Positions 1 through 10,026 of a stretch of DNA of 64,000 bases are shown here, piece by piece. Made by a program: the position numbers and the translations under genes. This DNA comes from Bimastos eiseni. Lineage: Eukaryota; Annelida; Clitellata; Crassiclitellata; Lumbricidae. Numbering within the stretch: the first letter of the stretch is position 1; each line of letters begins with the position of its first letter. The notes beneath the pieces were generated by a model. The model was not told the origin of the DNA and did not search any database. It saw only the letters and a list, made by a program, of their open reading frames with translations. The stretch is taken from positions 51,264,068 through 51,328,067 of the forward strand of contig OY365806.1 of assembly GCA_959347315.1 (NCBI GenBank), written 5' to 3'.

Positions 1-300
1 AATAATTAATACATTCAAGTGAATCATTCACATACTTATCACATCAGAAGACCACTCAGGTGATGTTCCCCCCCATTAATTATAAAAAATAACATTGAAA
101 TAATGTCATGTGATCATTCAATTAGGATATTTTCTTAGATAACATAACCGTGTGCCTAAGATGATCATTCACTTAGTATGATGATTTACTCAACATGATT
201 GTCTGCTTAAGATCATTCACATAGGCTGATTATTTACTTAAGAAGATCATTTGCTTATGATGTTCATTCACATAACATAAGTGATTGTATTGTTTTTCTG
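1..300. repeat. Degenerate short repeats, rich in GATCATTCAC
   Basis: AT-rich sequence in which variants of ATGATCATTCACTTA recur (for example near 110-120, 160-175, 210-220 and 245-275). It lies downstream of the donor of the last visible ankyrin exon, so it is intronic for that gene. No coding potential seen. Confidence 0.4.
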
Positions 301-306
301 ACTCAC

Positions 307-485
307 TTTGGTTGTGAACCGCGTTTAGCCAGATCAAGCGCTGTGCAACCTTCTCCGTTGACCTCTCGAAGCAGACGATATCCACTGTGTTCCAGAAGAC
401 GCCAACACATCGGACCGTTGCCGTTGCTAGCGGCAACATGAAGCAACGTGTTGCCCTGGGCATCCTTGCTAAAAGGGTCACACCT
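307..485 (-). CDS. Ankyrin gene exon D (ankyrin repeats)
   Basis: Entered in phase 0 after the acceptor at 487-486 and left in phase 2 at a gtgagt donor (306-301). It encodes RCDPFSKDAQGNTLLHVAAS and then a second partial repeat ending EGCTALDLAKRGSQPK. NTLLHVAASNGNG is a clear ankyrin helix-turn-helix motif. An acceptor 2 nt downstream (485-484) would break phase with the previous exon, so 485 is preferred. Confidence 0.8.
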
Positions 486-3400
486 CTACAAGAAACCAAC
501 TTTAACAAACAATGATCATTGTTAGCAGTGTATTTTTTATCAGAAGCAGCAACTCACCTCCACTGGTGAGTAAATGTCATGTGAAGTGACTCAAAATCTG
601 TTACTTCCATTATGATTTTTAATATGAAAATCAGATGAACTCCAAGAAATTGATAAATTCAAAATAAATTTAAGAAGTGCATCCAATGTCCAAGCACAAT
701 GAAATTCACAGTAATTAATTAATTGAATCGTTTTCAGTTTTCACATTTAGGCCATTAAGATAGCCATGTTAATGGCTAAACAAATACTCAGATGTATACA
801 TACATACATAAATCTATGCATACATGCACAGATATATATAACATAAATATCTGAAAATACATATCATAGCACACGATGCATCGATTTCTTCTTAAATTCA
901 ATAGAATGCAATTTTAAGCAATTTTTTAATGTACATTATAGCAAAACTACTGTACTGCTTGCTCAGGAAGAAGAAAGGGAAACAAGTGGAAGTTGTCAAG
1001 TCTGACAGTTGAACGAGGAGGTGACGCTCATTTCCATCTCTTCATCCCTGAGGCAACAATGAACCCCGAAAAGGAAAACCCCGACAGGAAAGCAGAACTT
1101 TATAGAACGGGTTTTTATGCAGATCCAATGACTCAATGGCTCCAAACAATTGTTGGTGAAAACTAGTTAAAGATCTTATCATCTATCAGACTATCAGATC
1201 TCTTCTCAAAAGGTCATTCAACTCATCAAAGTTAACAAAATCACATTGTTACCATAATTTTTATTATATATCATCACCTCAGAGAAACTGCTAATCTGCT
1301 TATTTTCAATTCTATATGGCAAGAAATAGATCAAGATAAAGGAAATTTAAGAAAATTCTTTGAAGAATTGTGATGCATGCAATAATTGAACTCAAGAGAT
1401 TACCTCCTTTCGAAGAAAATAGTCAAAGGCTTCAACATGTCCATGCATACAAATAATGTGCATTGGTGTTGAAACATTTCGGTCACACACGAATGGATTC
1501 AAGTGACACACATCAAGAAGGTAGTGTGCCATCAGCCTAAAAGAAGAATTACTAAATATGTTAACTTCAATTATATATACTGTTTAGGTGGAAAATGCAC
1601 GTTTGTTTTGCAGCTGAGGCATAAATAAAATATTTTTGATTAAGTGAAAACACTGGATGACATTTCCTTGCAGGTTACATGTCTCAAAGTCAACATTATT
1701 ATTGAAAGTTTAACAGATTGAAGGCAATAGCCAAATACAATTGTGCTTTACCACTGTAGAGTTGTATCTGAGGCATAGTATGCAGATTTGAGCATAGACA
1801 AGGTTTTTAAATTAATTGGCTCTATGAATATGTGGCAGACACAAAGTGAAGCATCATCAGCATATTGCTGAATTATTGCATTAGGCATTCATGAGTGCAA
1901 TTTGACAAATAGGAAAAATAACAGCAGAAACGAGAAGAGACCCCAAGCACTTAATCCAGAGGCACACCTAAATGATAGGCAACAACAGAATCAGAGCGAG
2001 ATGTGTTTACGTTGCATTTATCATTGAATATCGAAGAAGCAGAGAGGAAAGGGGAACCAGAAATTCCACAGAGATGTAATAACAAAATACCACAGCATTC
2101 AAATAAAAAGATGTAAGAGTTTATGTTAACCAGAATCCACAGAATAAAATAAAATAAGAGAGTTCATGTGTTTACAGTGATGACTAAAAGGAACTAAAGT
2201 TCTTAGATGCTACAACAAATTAAATGCAAAATAGGCATTCAAGCAATTTAGAAATACTACTCAGATAAAACTATGCTTGCAATTTATTGCCCTTTAACAT
2301 GAAGCCATCAACTACGAAAATATATGACAAAAATATTTTAAAATGCAATAAGAAAACTACTAGTATGCACTAGAGCTGTACCGATATCGCCTTTTGCTGA
2401 TTAAGCCGAAATCACATATTGCTGATTATTGAAATAGCCAACATCGATCACGAAGTTGATAATTTTGAAATTCATTTAGTTAAAATATTCGTTTCAGAAA
2501 CACAGACCTACATATGAAATGCAAACACGTGTTTTGCTGCATGATAAAAATGGTGGGTGTTTGCATGCGGTGGTTGTACTGGTTGTCAAATACTGTACAG
2601 CAAACTAACATACATTTGTAGCCTACAATCACACAGATTTTCAAACAAAAACGTTTTAAAGAATGGTTTAATACATGCAAGTCTTTCTATTTTTGACATC
2701 ATTGAATTTTGCTGGAGATGTACCAATGTTTCTAAGGTGTCTATTATTTAAGTAGTAAAATGCTAAATATAAATAAATAATAAGAAATAAAATATAGATA
2801 TTTTAGCTCTTTTTGTAACAATTACTGTGCCAAAAACAAATAAATTCATATCAGCATTGCTTCACATCACCAGGTGGACGACAGTATGTTGTATTTTTTT
2901 AACCATCTGCCATCTGACAAATGGCGAGCCACCCAAAGAAAGAAAAAATATTCAACAACTGTGCCGATTACTATTACAAACATCGATTATTCACCAATTG
3001 TCCTACTGGTTGGATAGGGTTCTGCGCTCAGCTGCTCGGCTTATTGGGCGGTTTCCTAAATTCTCCTCTGTTTCTGCATACATGCACAATGTTTTGCATT
3101 GGCTGCCAGTGTCACAGCGAATTTCATACCGCATAGCTGTTCTTGTTTTGCGTTGCATTCTTGGTTGTGCTCCATCTTACTTGCGTGATCTCTGCTGCCC
3201 AGTGTCTGATATTGCAGCGCGTCCGGTGCTTCACTCTGCGACAAAGCTTCTAGTTTTGCTCGTGGCCCAACCGTCAAGTTTTTATAAGTCCCACAAGACC
3301 TTTTTCTTTAGTCGTGGATGGGCTGGGAGCGCTCCTGAGTAGGTTTCTTGAAGGGGCGCTACATAAATGCTCAGAATGAATGAATTGACCCGATAACACG

Positions 3401-4902
3401 CATGCGAATTGGTGCAGCTCTTGTACATACTCATGAAAGATGATAAATAAACTACAAGCACTTCAAGCAATATGTAACACCATAAAGATAGCTACCTAAC
3501 ACCAGATGGGTTTCTAATCGATTAGTTAATCTATTAGCTAATCAATTTGCCAATCGATTAGCGAATTGACTAGACAAACAGTTACTTCTAATTGATTAGC
3601 TACAAGATTTTGCCATTTCTAATTGTAATCAATTTGCAATTTAACTAACTGTGCACATCTCTGTCCCATAAATAATTTAACAAACTTTTCTGTAAAAATC
3701 ATCATAGCATGAGTGACCTACACACTGCCTCCATGGGCTGCATGATGCAAGGCTCCTTTGCCTGCATTATCCTCTGTTAAAAGGTTGGCACCACTCTGAA
3801 TAAGCTTGTGAATGATAATCAGGTTGGCTCTCTTGCAGGCAAAGTGCAATGGTGTTTCATTGAAGTCGTCAGTCGCATTCGGGTCAGCATTGTAGCGCAG
3901 AAGCTGCTCAACGATGGCCGGATCGCCACGTAGGCAAGCCCTGTGCAGTGGCACCTGGCCATTGAAACCTACAGTTTGAAACTGATCATTGTATTACTTC
4001 CTTTGTTCATTCATTCATTCATTCCTTCAGAGGACTCATATAGCACCCCTTGAAGATAGCCTACACAGAAGCACTCCTAGCCCAACCCCAGCGATAAAGA
4101 TGCTTGTAGAAGGTGTATGCAGAGCCTCAATGGCCAAAAGAGCAGGAAGGCACAACATGACATCTTTGAAGTGCTTGCAAAAAAAATGCAGAGAGGACAC
4201 AAGAAGTTCACCTTGAGATGCAGCACAAAGATTTCTGCAGGCAATCAAAAATGATGTGGGTCAACAAAACACCCATAAGTAGGCTGAGGTGCTTCAGAAA
4301 GACCCAGATCCAAAATTCAATGCACCTGCAAAAGGAAGACCGAGCAGCGTGGTATGAATACAATTGTTTATGATGCATTTCAACACAACACTTGTATAGC
4401 AGCCAAACTTACAGGAAAACTACAAGAAAATCCAAATCTTGATGCCACATGCATTCAGATATTGAAAGTAGACAAATTTTTATACAAAATATACCATAAA
4501 ACAATTTTCTAAGTGTTTTTACCCGTCTCATCTATTTCAGCCTTTAGCGCAATTAGGAAGCGATAAGCAACAGGTTTGAGCTCTGGCACCACAAATATCC
4601 ATAAAAACATATACATACCTGGATGTTATGTTCTCATTATATCTTAATTTACTCTACTATACCTGAATCTGACAATTTATATAATGCATTTAAAAACCTT
4701 TAAAAGTTATCTTCTTGTACATTGGCATACCTTTCTGGTGGACAAGAGAAGAGTCATTTTGTAGAAGATCTTCAATTGCTTCTAATTTGAGAGAACTCAC
4801 AGCATTGTGAAAGCTTGGAGGCTGAAGCAAAGCAGGAGTCTTGACTGATCCTGGTTGACAGATCAGACCTGTTTCAAAATTCGGCTGCATTGAATAGCTG
4901 GC
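307..4902 (-). CDS. Ankyrin-repeat protein, partial gene (four exons)
   Basis: Minus-strand gene built from four exons: 4902-4731, 3968-3722, 1536-1404 and 485-307. Each is bounded by AG/GT and the phases match (0 into the first; junctions 1, 2, 0; exit phase 2). The 731 coding bases give about 243 residues. A non-repeat N-terminal part is followed by about five ankyrin repeats with signatures such as VPLHRACLRGD, TPLHFACKRAN, GALHHAAHGGS, TPMHIICMHGH and NTLLHVAASNG. Ankyrin repeats are protein-binding scaffolds; nothing here identifies partner or cell location. The gene is incomplete: the last exon ends in a donor with the rest beyond position 1, and no start exon could be placed upstream of 4902. 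Subfamily not recognised. Confidence 0.85.
486..1403. other. Ankyrin-gene intron, no feature seen
   Basis: AT-rich intron with a short CATA-type microsatellite near 796-830. No ORF with family resemblance, RNA gene or transposon end was recognised. Confidence 0.5.
1404..1536 (-). CDS. Ankyrin gene exon C
   Basis: Begins with one base completing a Val codon and ends in phase 0 at a gtaatc donor. It encodes LMAHYLLDVCHLNPFVCDRN followed by VSTPMHIICMHGHVEAFDYF, that is, the end of one ankyrin repeat and most of the next (TPMH instead of the commoner TPLH). Both neighbouring junctions join in frame. Confidence 0.8.
1537..2380. other. Ankyrin-gene intron, no feature seen
   Basis: AT-rich intronic sequence between exon C and the hAT-like end at 2384. 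No recognisable coding, RNA or transposon structure. Confidence 0.4.
2384..2480 (+). mobile_element. hAT-like element end (degenerate copy)
   Basis: Begins TAGAGCTGTACCGATATCGC followed by GCTGATT/GCCGA repeats. This matches the left end of the complete element at 19621-20424. No matching right end was found, so this is a decayed or truncated copy within an ankyrin-gene intron. Confidence 0.5.
2950..3388 (+). mobile_element. CR1/L2-like LINE 3' fragment
   Basis: Plus-strand remnant of the C-terminal part of a non-LTR retrotransposon ORF2. It reads SAARLIGRFPKFSSVSAYMH then VLHWLPVSQRISYRIAVLVL and APSYLRDLC, then the characteristic 3' tail GGGGCGCTACATAAATGCTC with a short AATGA tail. A second copy of the same family is at about 43690-44440. 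It has no EN or RT domain and is dead. Confidence 0.75.
3505..3650. repeat. AATCGATTA-rich stretch
   Basis: Repeated AATCGATTA/TAATCAATT variants in both orientations, giving local inverted symmetry. It may be the remnant of a terminal-inverted-repeat transposon, but no paired ends or target duplication were found. Confidence 0.35.
3722..3968 (-). CDS. Ankyrin gene exon B (three ankyrin repeats)
   Basis: Entered in phase 1 and left in phase 2 at a gtaggt donor. It encodes, in order, GQVPLHRACLRGDPAIVEQL, NADPNATDDFNETPLHFACK and ANLLTEDNAGKGALHHAAHG, which are canonical ankyrin repeats with the xGADPNxxD loop pattern. This is the best evidence for the family. Confidence 0.9.
4005..4340 (-). 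repeat. LINE/SINE 3' tail, minus orientation
   Basis: A CATT tetranucleotide run followed by CAGAGGACTCATATAGCACC reads, on the minus strand, as the GGTGCTATATGAG...AATG tail shared by many repeats here (compare 3340-3390, 43040-43095, 44390-44440). The internal part to about 4340 resembles no protein I can name. Confidence 0.5.
4341..4730. other. Ankyrin-gene intron, no feature seen
   Basis: Unremarkable AT-rich intronic sequence immediately downstream (minus-strand sense) of exon A. Confidence 0.4.
4731..4902 (-). CDS. Ankyrin gene exon A (most 5' exon seen)
   Basis: Preceded by a GTGCAG acceptor and followed by a gtatgc donor. It encodes ASYSMQPNFETGLICQPGSV and later KLEAIEDLLQNDSSLVHQK, which leads in frame into the first ankyrin repeat of exon B. 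The internal Met could be a start codon if the upstream AG is not an acceptor. No transmembrane or signal sequence. Confidence 0.7.
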
Positions 4903-5560
4903 CTGCACCGGATAAGGCTTAAACTAACCAGACAAACAAAAGCACTAAAACATTCAAATTAATCAACTCCAAATAGGGCATTATGTCATCTAGTGTTCGA
5001 TGTGCCAGAGCGCAAACCCTAAAAGTCAGAGCTTCATTTCAGCCGAGCAAGCCGTACTGACAAATAGTGTTCCTTCTAAGATGCGCGCATGCACATGGCC
5101 ATGGAGCCATTGCACAGAAAAATTTAGTGCAGACACAAATTTTTCTCTACAAAAATAAATATTAAGATTAACTGTAAACCAATATTTAGCTGGGCAGAAT
5201 AGAAAATTGCAAATATATCGAAAGCTAATTACAATGACATACAATACGATGTATGCATCCTTTGCTCTAAGACACATATTAGACAAGGGACTTTTCTTAG
5301 GTAATCAGAACTTATCATCATAGACTTATAGATTATGGTCTTAATTTAACTATCATCACATTCAGCTCGAACCTGAACACAAAAGTGTGGATTATTTATA
5401 AACCCTTGCACATAAACATTTCTTGTGCACCCTATCTATAAGGAATTAGAGGGAACATTAATTACCGGGATGCATATTATCATTATTATTGTTAAACTGC
5501 TAGTTATAACATGCCTAAACAAAATGAATTTTGCACAAAAGCACATAACAGAAAAAGTCT
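4903..5560. other. Intergenic or 5' region, nothing recognised
   Basis: No exon that would extend the ankyrin gene in phase was found, nor a promoter motif I would defend. Confidence 0.4.
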
Positions 5561-5564
5561 ACTC

Positions 5565-5890
5565 ATAATAAATCTTGAAAAGACAAGTCTTAAGGTTAAT
5601 TTTGAAGACTGATAGTGTCGACGATTTGCGGATAAAGTCTGACAGCTAATTCCATTCTGCCGAGTCGCCTAGTGCAAATGCACGGATTAAAAATTTCCTA
5701 ACTGATCGTATTACAGCAAATTCAGCTTGAGAGAAAGATTATAGTCCTAGACTGTCTGGATTGAAGAGATGAGCGAGGTGTAACGACTGAAGCAATATAA
5801 GATGGAGATGAATCTGTGTAGACTCTGTACATTATAAGACAAATATTGAAGTTTATATGAGCTTGTACGGGGCAGTGATGGGAAGTTTCA
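5565..5890 (-). mobile_element. LINE ORF2 C-terminal fragment
   Basis: On the minus strand the sequence reads as a degenerate C-terminus of a CR1/L2-like LINE: ICLIMYRVYTDSSPSYIAS, then LSVFKINLKTCLF, matching the conserved 'F+I-LL-Y+A---P-YL' and 'F+--LKT-LF' signatures of these ORFs. Stops interrupt it. Confidence 0.55.
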
Positions 5891-6170
5891 GCTTAAGCAT
5901 CATGATGGTTGGTTAGGGTCTGGGTTAATGTCAATTACGCAAATATGCGAAGAACCTTCGGCTGCAAAAATAATTATTCCACGCGTTGAGAGGCTGAAAC
6001 TTCAGCCGCAAGAGCTCTACGCTATCAAAAAAGGATAAATCTTCTGCAAAAAAACAAGCAAAAACTTTACTTCTATGGCCAAACCCATACAAAATTTAGC
6101 GCATGAAGACCTCTGCGCATGCGCTACCATTGGCGCATGTGCAGTTAAAACACCTCAAATTGGTAATCAT

Positions 6171-6262
6171 GCATCGTGAGGGTCGTTTAGGGTTGGATTA
6201 GGCATTGTGAGGGTCGTTTAGGGTTAGATTAGGCATCGTGAGGGTCGGTTAGAGGGTTATCC
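6171..6262 (+). repeat. 31-bp tandem repeat containing TTTAGGGTT
   Basis: Three head-to-tail copies, starting at 6171, 6202 and 6233, of a unit beginning GCATCGTGAGGGTCGTTTAG; the third is partial. The unit contains a telomere-like TTTAGGGTTAG core. The same sequence recurs at about 6655-6700 and, in the opposite orientation, at about 9592-9650. Confidence 0.7.
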
Positions 6263-6344
6263 AGTCAATGGCAGTCCCAAATAATAATTTTAAAAATATC
6301 GTGTGAACCTACGGTGTTTTATCTTTTATGCTGACAAATAAGTT

Positions 6345-6556
6345 TTAGCTTAAGGAGAAGCAGGATTGATGCAAAGAATTAAGTTTAAGAAGAAGCTGGA
6401 TGGATGAAAAGAATCATATCTAAATGCAAGCTGCATGTGATGAAAGGAATAAAGTTTTAAGAATAAGCTGGGTGGATGAAAAGAATCAAGTTTAAGTAGA
6501 AGCGGGATTGATGAAAAGAATCATGTTAAAGAAGAAGCTGGATGAATGAAATTATT
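6345..6556 (+). repeat. Degenerate ~40-bp tandem repeat
   Basis: About five diverged copies of a purine-rich unit resembling AAGAAGCTGGATGGATGAAA followed by AGAATCAAGTTT. Starts are irregular. No coding potential. Confidence 0.6.
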
Positions 6557-6639
6557 TCACGGTGTGTCATGCCTTAAAATACCATGTAGATTGGATTCCG
6601 GTGAAATTATAATTTGGGACCGCAGTTGACAGGATAGCC

Positions 6640-6800
6640 AGGTGAGGGTTAGGTATAGGCATCGTGAGGGTCGTTTAGGGTCAGGGTTAAGGTTAGTGTC
6701 GTTTTTAGACACACACAAATAACTTTCGGCCACAGAAGTAATTTTGTGTGTGTTTGTAGGCCGAATTTTTGGCCTCAGAAGCTCCACACATTAGAAAACA
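6640..6800 (+). repeat. Interspersed repeat with telomere-like tract
   Basis: GGGTTAGGTATAGGCATCGT, then TTTAGGGTCAGGG, GGTTAGTGTCGTTTTTAG and a CACACA run. Its reverse complement is present at about 9520-9655, so the two copies flank the LINE at 6962-9480 in inverted orientation. Confidence 0.55.
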
Positions 6801-6961
6801 TGGCACCTTCCGTGCAACCGAAGCAGCAAGAAAAATATACAGTAATCGTAATCTAAACATTTCAACAGCACCCACAAAAGCGAAGTTGCGGGAACCAGCT
6901 TATTCACAGGCGCTTAATCAAAACAGAGGGTCAAATTCAGAGAGTCAGGCAGGCAGACAGG

Positions 6962-9480
6962 TAGACGGTTAAGGTGGATGGTGTTTGGAGTTGAAACGGC
7001 GAGGGAGATAGGAGGAAGAGGAGGAATCAGGATAGGATTTGTGAAAGAGCAGTGTTTTGAGTTGTGAGTGAAAGACCTTTGGGGAGATAGCAAGAGGTGA
7101 GGTGTTTGAGAGTTCGTAGGACGGATCGGATATTTGTCTTAATGCTGGAGGGAGTTTGTTGCAAAGAGGCGGGACAGCAATGGCTATGGAGCGATTTGCA
7201 AATTTGAGTGATGATGTGACGGGAGGGCGAACAGGGGTGTAACAAGCGGGGGCGCAGAGGGGGCACCGGCCCCCTAGTTTCAAAACTGGGAGAGCAAAGC
7301 CCCCCAGTTTTAGTGCTCAGTGCCCTCCCATGTGCCCCCCCCAAATCGGTTCTTATCTATATTTCTCCAATGGTTTTTTAAGATGACTTTTGTTAAGATA
7401 ATTTTTGCCCCCCCATTTTTCAAACTTATGGGTGGGCAAAATTCGAAAAGTGGGGGGGGGGGCAAACTTCGTGCAATATTTTTCAAATTATGCCCCCCCC
7501 CCACTTTTCAAAACTTTGTTACACCTCTGAGAGCGAAGTAGTGTGAGGGTGGAAGAGGAACGGGTTGAACGATGTAATTGAATCGAGAACAACTGATGCT
7601 GATATGTGGGGATTGCAGTGTGTTGTAGGTGAGTGAAATGACCTGATATTCGATCTGTTCAGGTATTTTGAGCCAGTGGAGTGATATGAGGGCAGGAGTG
7701 ATATGGTGATGCTTTGGGTCTTTGTTACAGCATGGGCAAGAGCATTCTGAATGGCTTGGAGGCGGTTTAATTGAGTGGTGTCTATATTGAGGAAAAGATA
7801 ATTAAGGAATATTACAGTAATCCAATTTAGCATGAACTATTGATGTGGCGATTGTGGATGCAGTTTTGGAGTCAAGCATAGGGTGGATTCTACAAAGATC
7901 ACGGATGTGCATGAAGCAAGAGCAATAGAGATGGGTGATGTGATAAGCGAAGCTAAGGTTTTGGTCAAAGATCATGCCTAGGTTGCGGACAGGAGAATTT
8001 GCAGTGAATGTGTGGGGGGATGCAGAATCAAGGTTGAGGGAAATAGAGGGATCAGAAATTTTCTTCAGTTGCTCACGGAGGCCAATCAGAATGAATTCGG
8101 TTTTGGAGGGGTTCAGGCAGAGGAGATTTGAGGTCATCCAGGATGAGATTTTGGTGACGACATGGAGAAGAGTATCAATGGAGTTGGAGAAGCTGGTTGG
8201 AGAGAAAGAAATTAATAACTGGGTGTCGTCAGCGTATAGATGATGGTCAACCTGGGATGCGTTAATGAGCGAACTGAGGGGGTAGTATAGAGGATGAACA
8301 AGAAGGGCCCAAGAACTGAACCTTGAGGAACACCACAGGTGAGCGGCATGATTTAGATGAAGTGCTCGAGGTTTTTGCTGAGAAAGAGCGGGAAGAGAGA
8401 TAGGACCGGATCCAAAGAAGCGCAGTATCAGAAAAGCCGAACCAGGTAGACAGTCTCTGGAGCAATATATTGTAATCAATGGTATCAAAGGCTGCAGAGA
8501 TATCAAGGAGACAGAGACAGGAGACTTGTTGATGAGAAATGGTAGAAACAAGTTTATTGTAGAGGGAGGTGAGGAGGGTTTTTGTTGAATGTCGCTTGGT
8601 AAAGCCAGACTGGTGTGGATTTAGGAGTGAGTTAGAAGTTAGGTAGTCATTTATCCGGGACAAGACAATGCGTTCGAGTAATTTAGAAATGAATGACAGG
8701 TTGGAGACAGGTCGATAGTTTGAAAGGATTTCTTTGTCGAGCGATGGTTTCTTGAGGAGTGGAGTGACTAAAGAATGCTTGAAGAGTAGTGGAAAGTTGC
8801 CAGTAGATAGAGAGAGGTTGATTATTTTGGTAATGACAGGAACAAGGATAGATGCGTAGTCTTTCAATAAGGAGGTGGGTATAGGGTCGAGTTCGCACTG
8901 CTTGTTAGGAAGAGATTGTAGCATATTGAATATTTCTGTCTCTGATGTTGGTTCAAAGGTGGATAATGATGATGGAGGAGGGGAAGGAGGAGAGTCATGA
9001 ATAGAGAAGGGAACTTCAGAAAGTGGATCGATTGCGGTTTTGGAGATGAGTGATTGAAGAGAGAGACAGAGTGTAGTAATTTTTCCAGAGAAGAAAAAAC
9101 AGAACAATTCAGCTATAGAAGAAGATGGAAGCGAGTTTGGAAGTGGGCTGGAGGAGTTCCGATGAAGGAGTTGATTTACAGTTTTCCAAAGAAGACGAGG
9201 ATTAGAGGGTCAGGATTGGACCAACGAGGAATAGAATCTCGTTTTAGCCTTAGCCAGAAAGTCGTGGTATTTATTTGTCGCAGATTTTAGGGCAGAAAGC
9301 ATTTGAGGATCATGGGTTCGTTTGTAGGTGCGCTCGAGGCGTCGACGGAAAGATTTGAAAGCCTGGAGATAGGAATTATACCACGGGTTGTTAGCGTGAG
9401 ATTCAGTTTTGTTAATGATAGGAGCATGTTTGTCAAGAAGCGTGGAGAGTGGTATTGTAGGAAGACATGAGATCATCAAG
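6962..9480 (-). mobile_element. CR1/L2-like LINE, inactive, with nested MITE
   Basis: Minus-strand non-LTR retrotransposon covering the linker and the reverse transcriptase to the ORF2 C-terminus. From 9479 downward it reads LLDKHAPIINKTESHANNPW (EN-RT linker), YRPVSNLSFISKLLERIVLS, LLDISAAFDTIDYNILLQRL, a [11 protein letters not shown] motif in a third frame near 8340, the catalytic box HHLYADDTQLL, CLNPSKTEFILIG, and the C-terminal LPPALRQISDPSYE and SQLKTLLFHK. At least two frameshifts separate these blocks, the endonuclease is missing, and a 298-bp MITE (7232-7529) interrupts the C-terminus. The element is therefore non-autonomous now. Confidence 0.85.
7232..7529. mobile_element. hAT-like MITE inserted in the LINE
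   Basis: Terminal inverted repeats CAGGGGTGTAACAA / TTGTTACACCTCTG bound 298 bp of G/C-run sequence. Flanking octamers AGGGCGAA (7224-7231) and AGAGCGAA (7530-7537) differ at one base, as expected for an aged 8-bp target duplication of the hAT superfamily. Excision would rejoin the LINE C-terminal reading on the minus strand. A partial copy is at 16321-16436. Confidence 0.8.
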
Positions 9481-9519
9481 GGAGAGTGGAGGATTTACAA
9501 TGCTCAGAAACTTATGCAC

Positions 9520-9655
9520 CCCGATACTGCATTCATCCGGCTTTACCGCACAATTGTGAGTGCGCGGCCATCTGTTATATTTCTAAAAACAACACTAACC
9601 CTAACCCTTACCCTAAACGACCCTCATGATGCCTAGACCTAACCCCATCAATGCC
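9520..9655 (-). repeat. Telomere-like interspersed repeat, inverted copy
   Basis: Contains CACTAACCCTAACCCTTACC and AAACGACCCTCATGATGCC, the reverse complement of the repeat at 6640-6700. It is too short and too diverged to be a telomere. It sits between the minus-strand LINE and a plus-strand LINE tail. Confidence 0.55.
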
Positions 9656-10026
9656 CGCATTGCTTTCAAAATTTCTCTGCTCATGTACCACATTCATAAC
9701 GGAACCTCCACCTTGTACATGACATCCATGGTCGCATCATGCTCTGTCTCTAACTCAAGAGGACTCCGTTCGTCTACGCGGGGGACTTTACCATACCTCG
9801 CACCAACAAGAAGTTTGGGAACCATGCTCAGTCGCAGGATCCAAAGAATGGAATAGTCTCCCAACTACAGTCCATCAAGCCACATCCATTGCACTTTTCA
9901 AGACGAATGAAACTGAAGACCTACATTTTCTCCCTGATCTATGACTAAGAATGCAGCACAGCGTGCTTTTGTGCAAGACTTGTCTTGTCAAAGCGCATTA
10001 TAAATGTTTAGTTGTATTGTGTAGAT
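9656..10026 (+). mobile_element. LINE 3' tail, interrupted by a hAT element
   Basis: Reads NARIAFKISLLMYHIHN and then, frameshifted, segments matching SLGTMLSRRIQRMEW-SLP and LKTYIF, followed by GCGCATTATAAATGTTTAG and GTATTG. This is the ORF2 C-terminus and 3' end of a CR1/L2-like LINE. The hAT element at 10027-11028 is inserted in its tail. Confidence 0.65.

Noticed and set aside
9592..9650. Telomere or subtelomere from CCCTAACCC repeats
   Set aside because: Only a few units, embedded in an interspersed repeat that also occurs at 6.2 and 6.7 kb.
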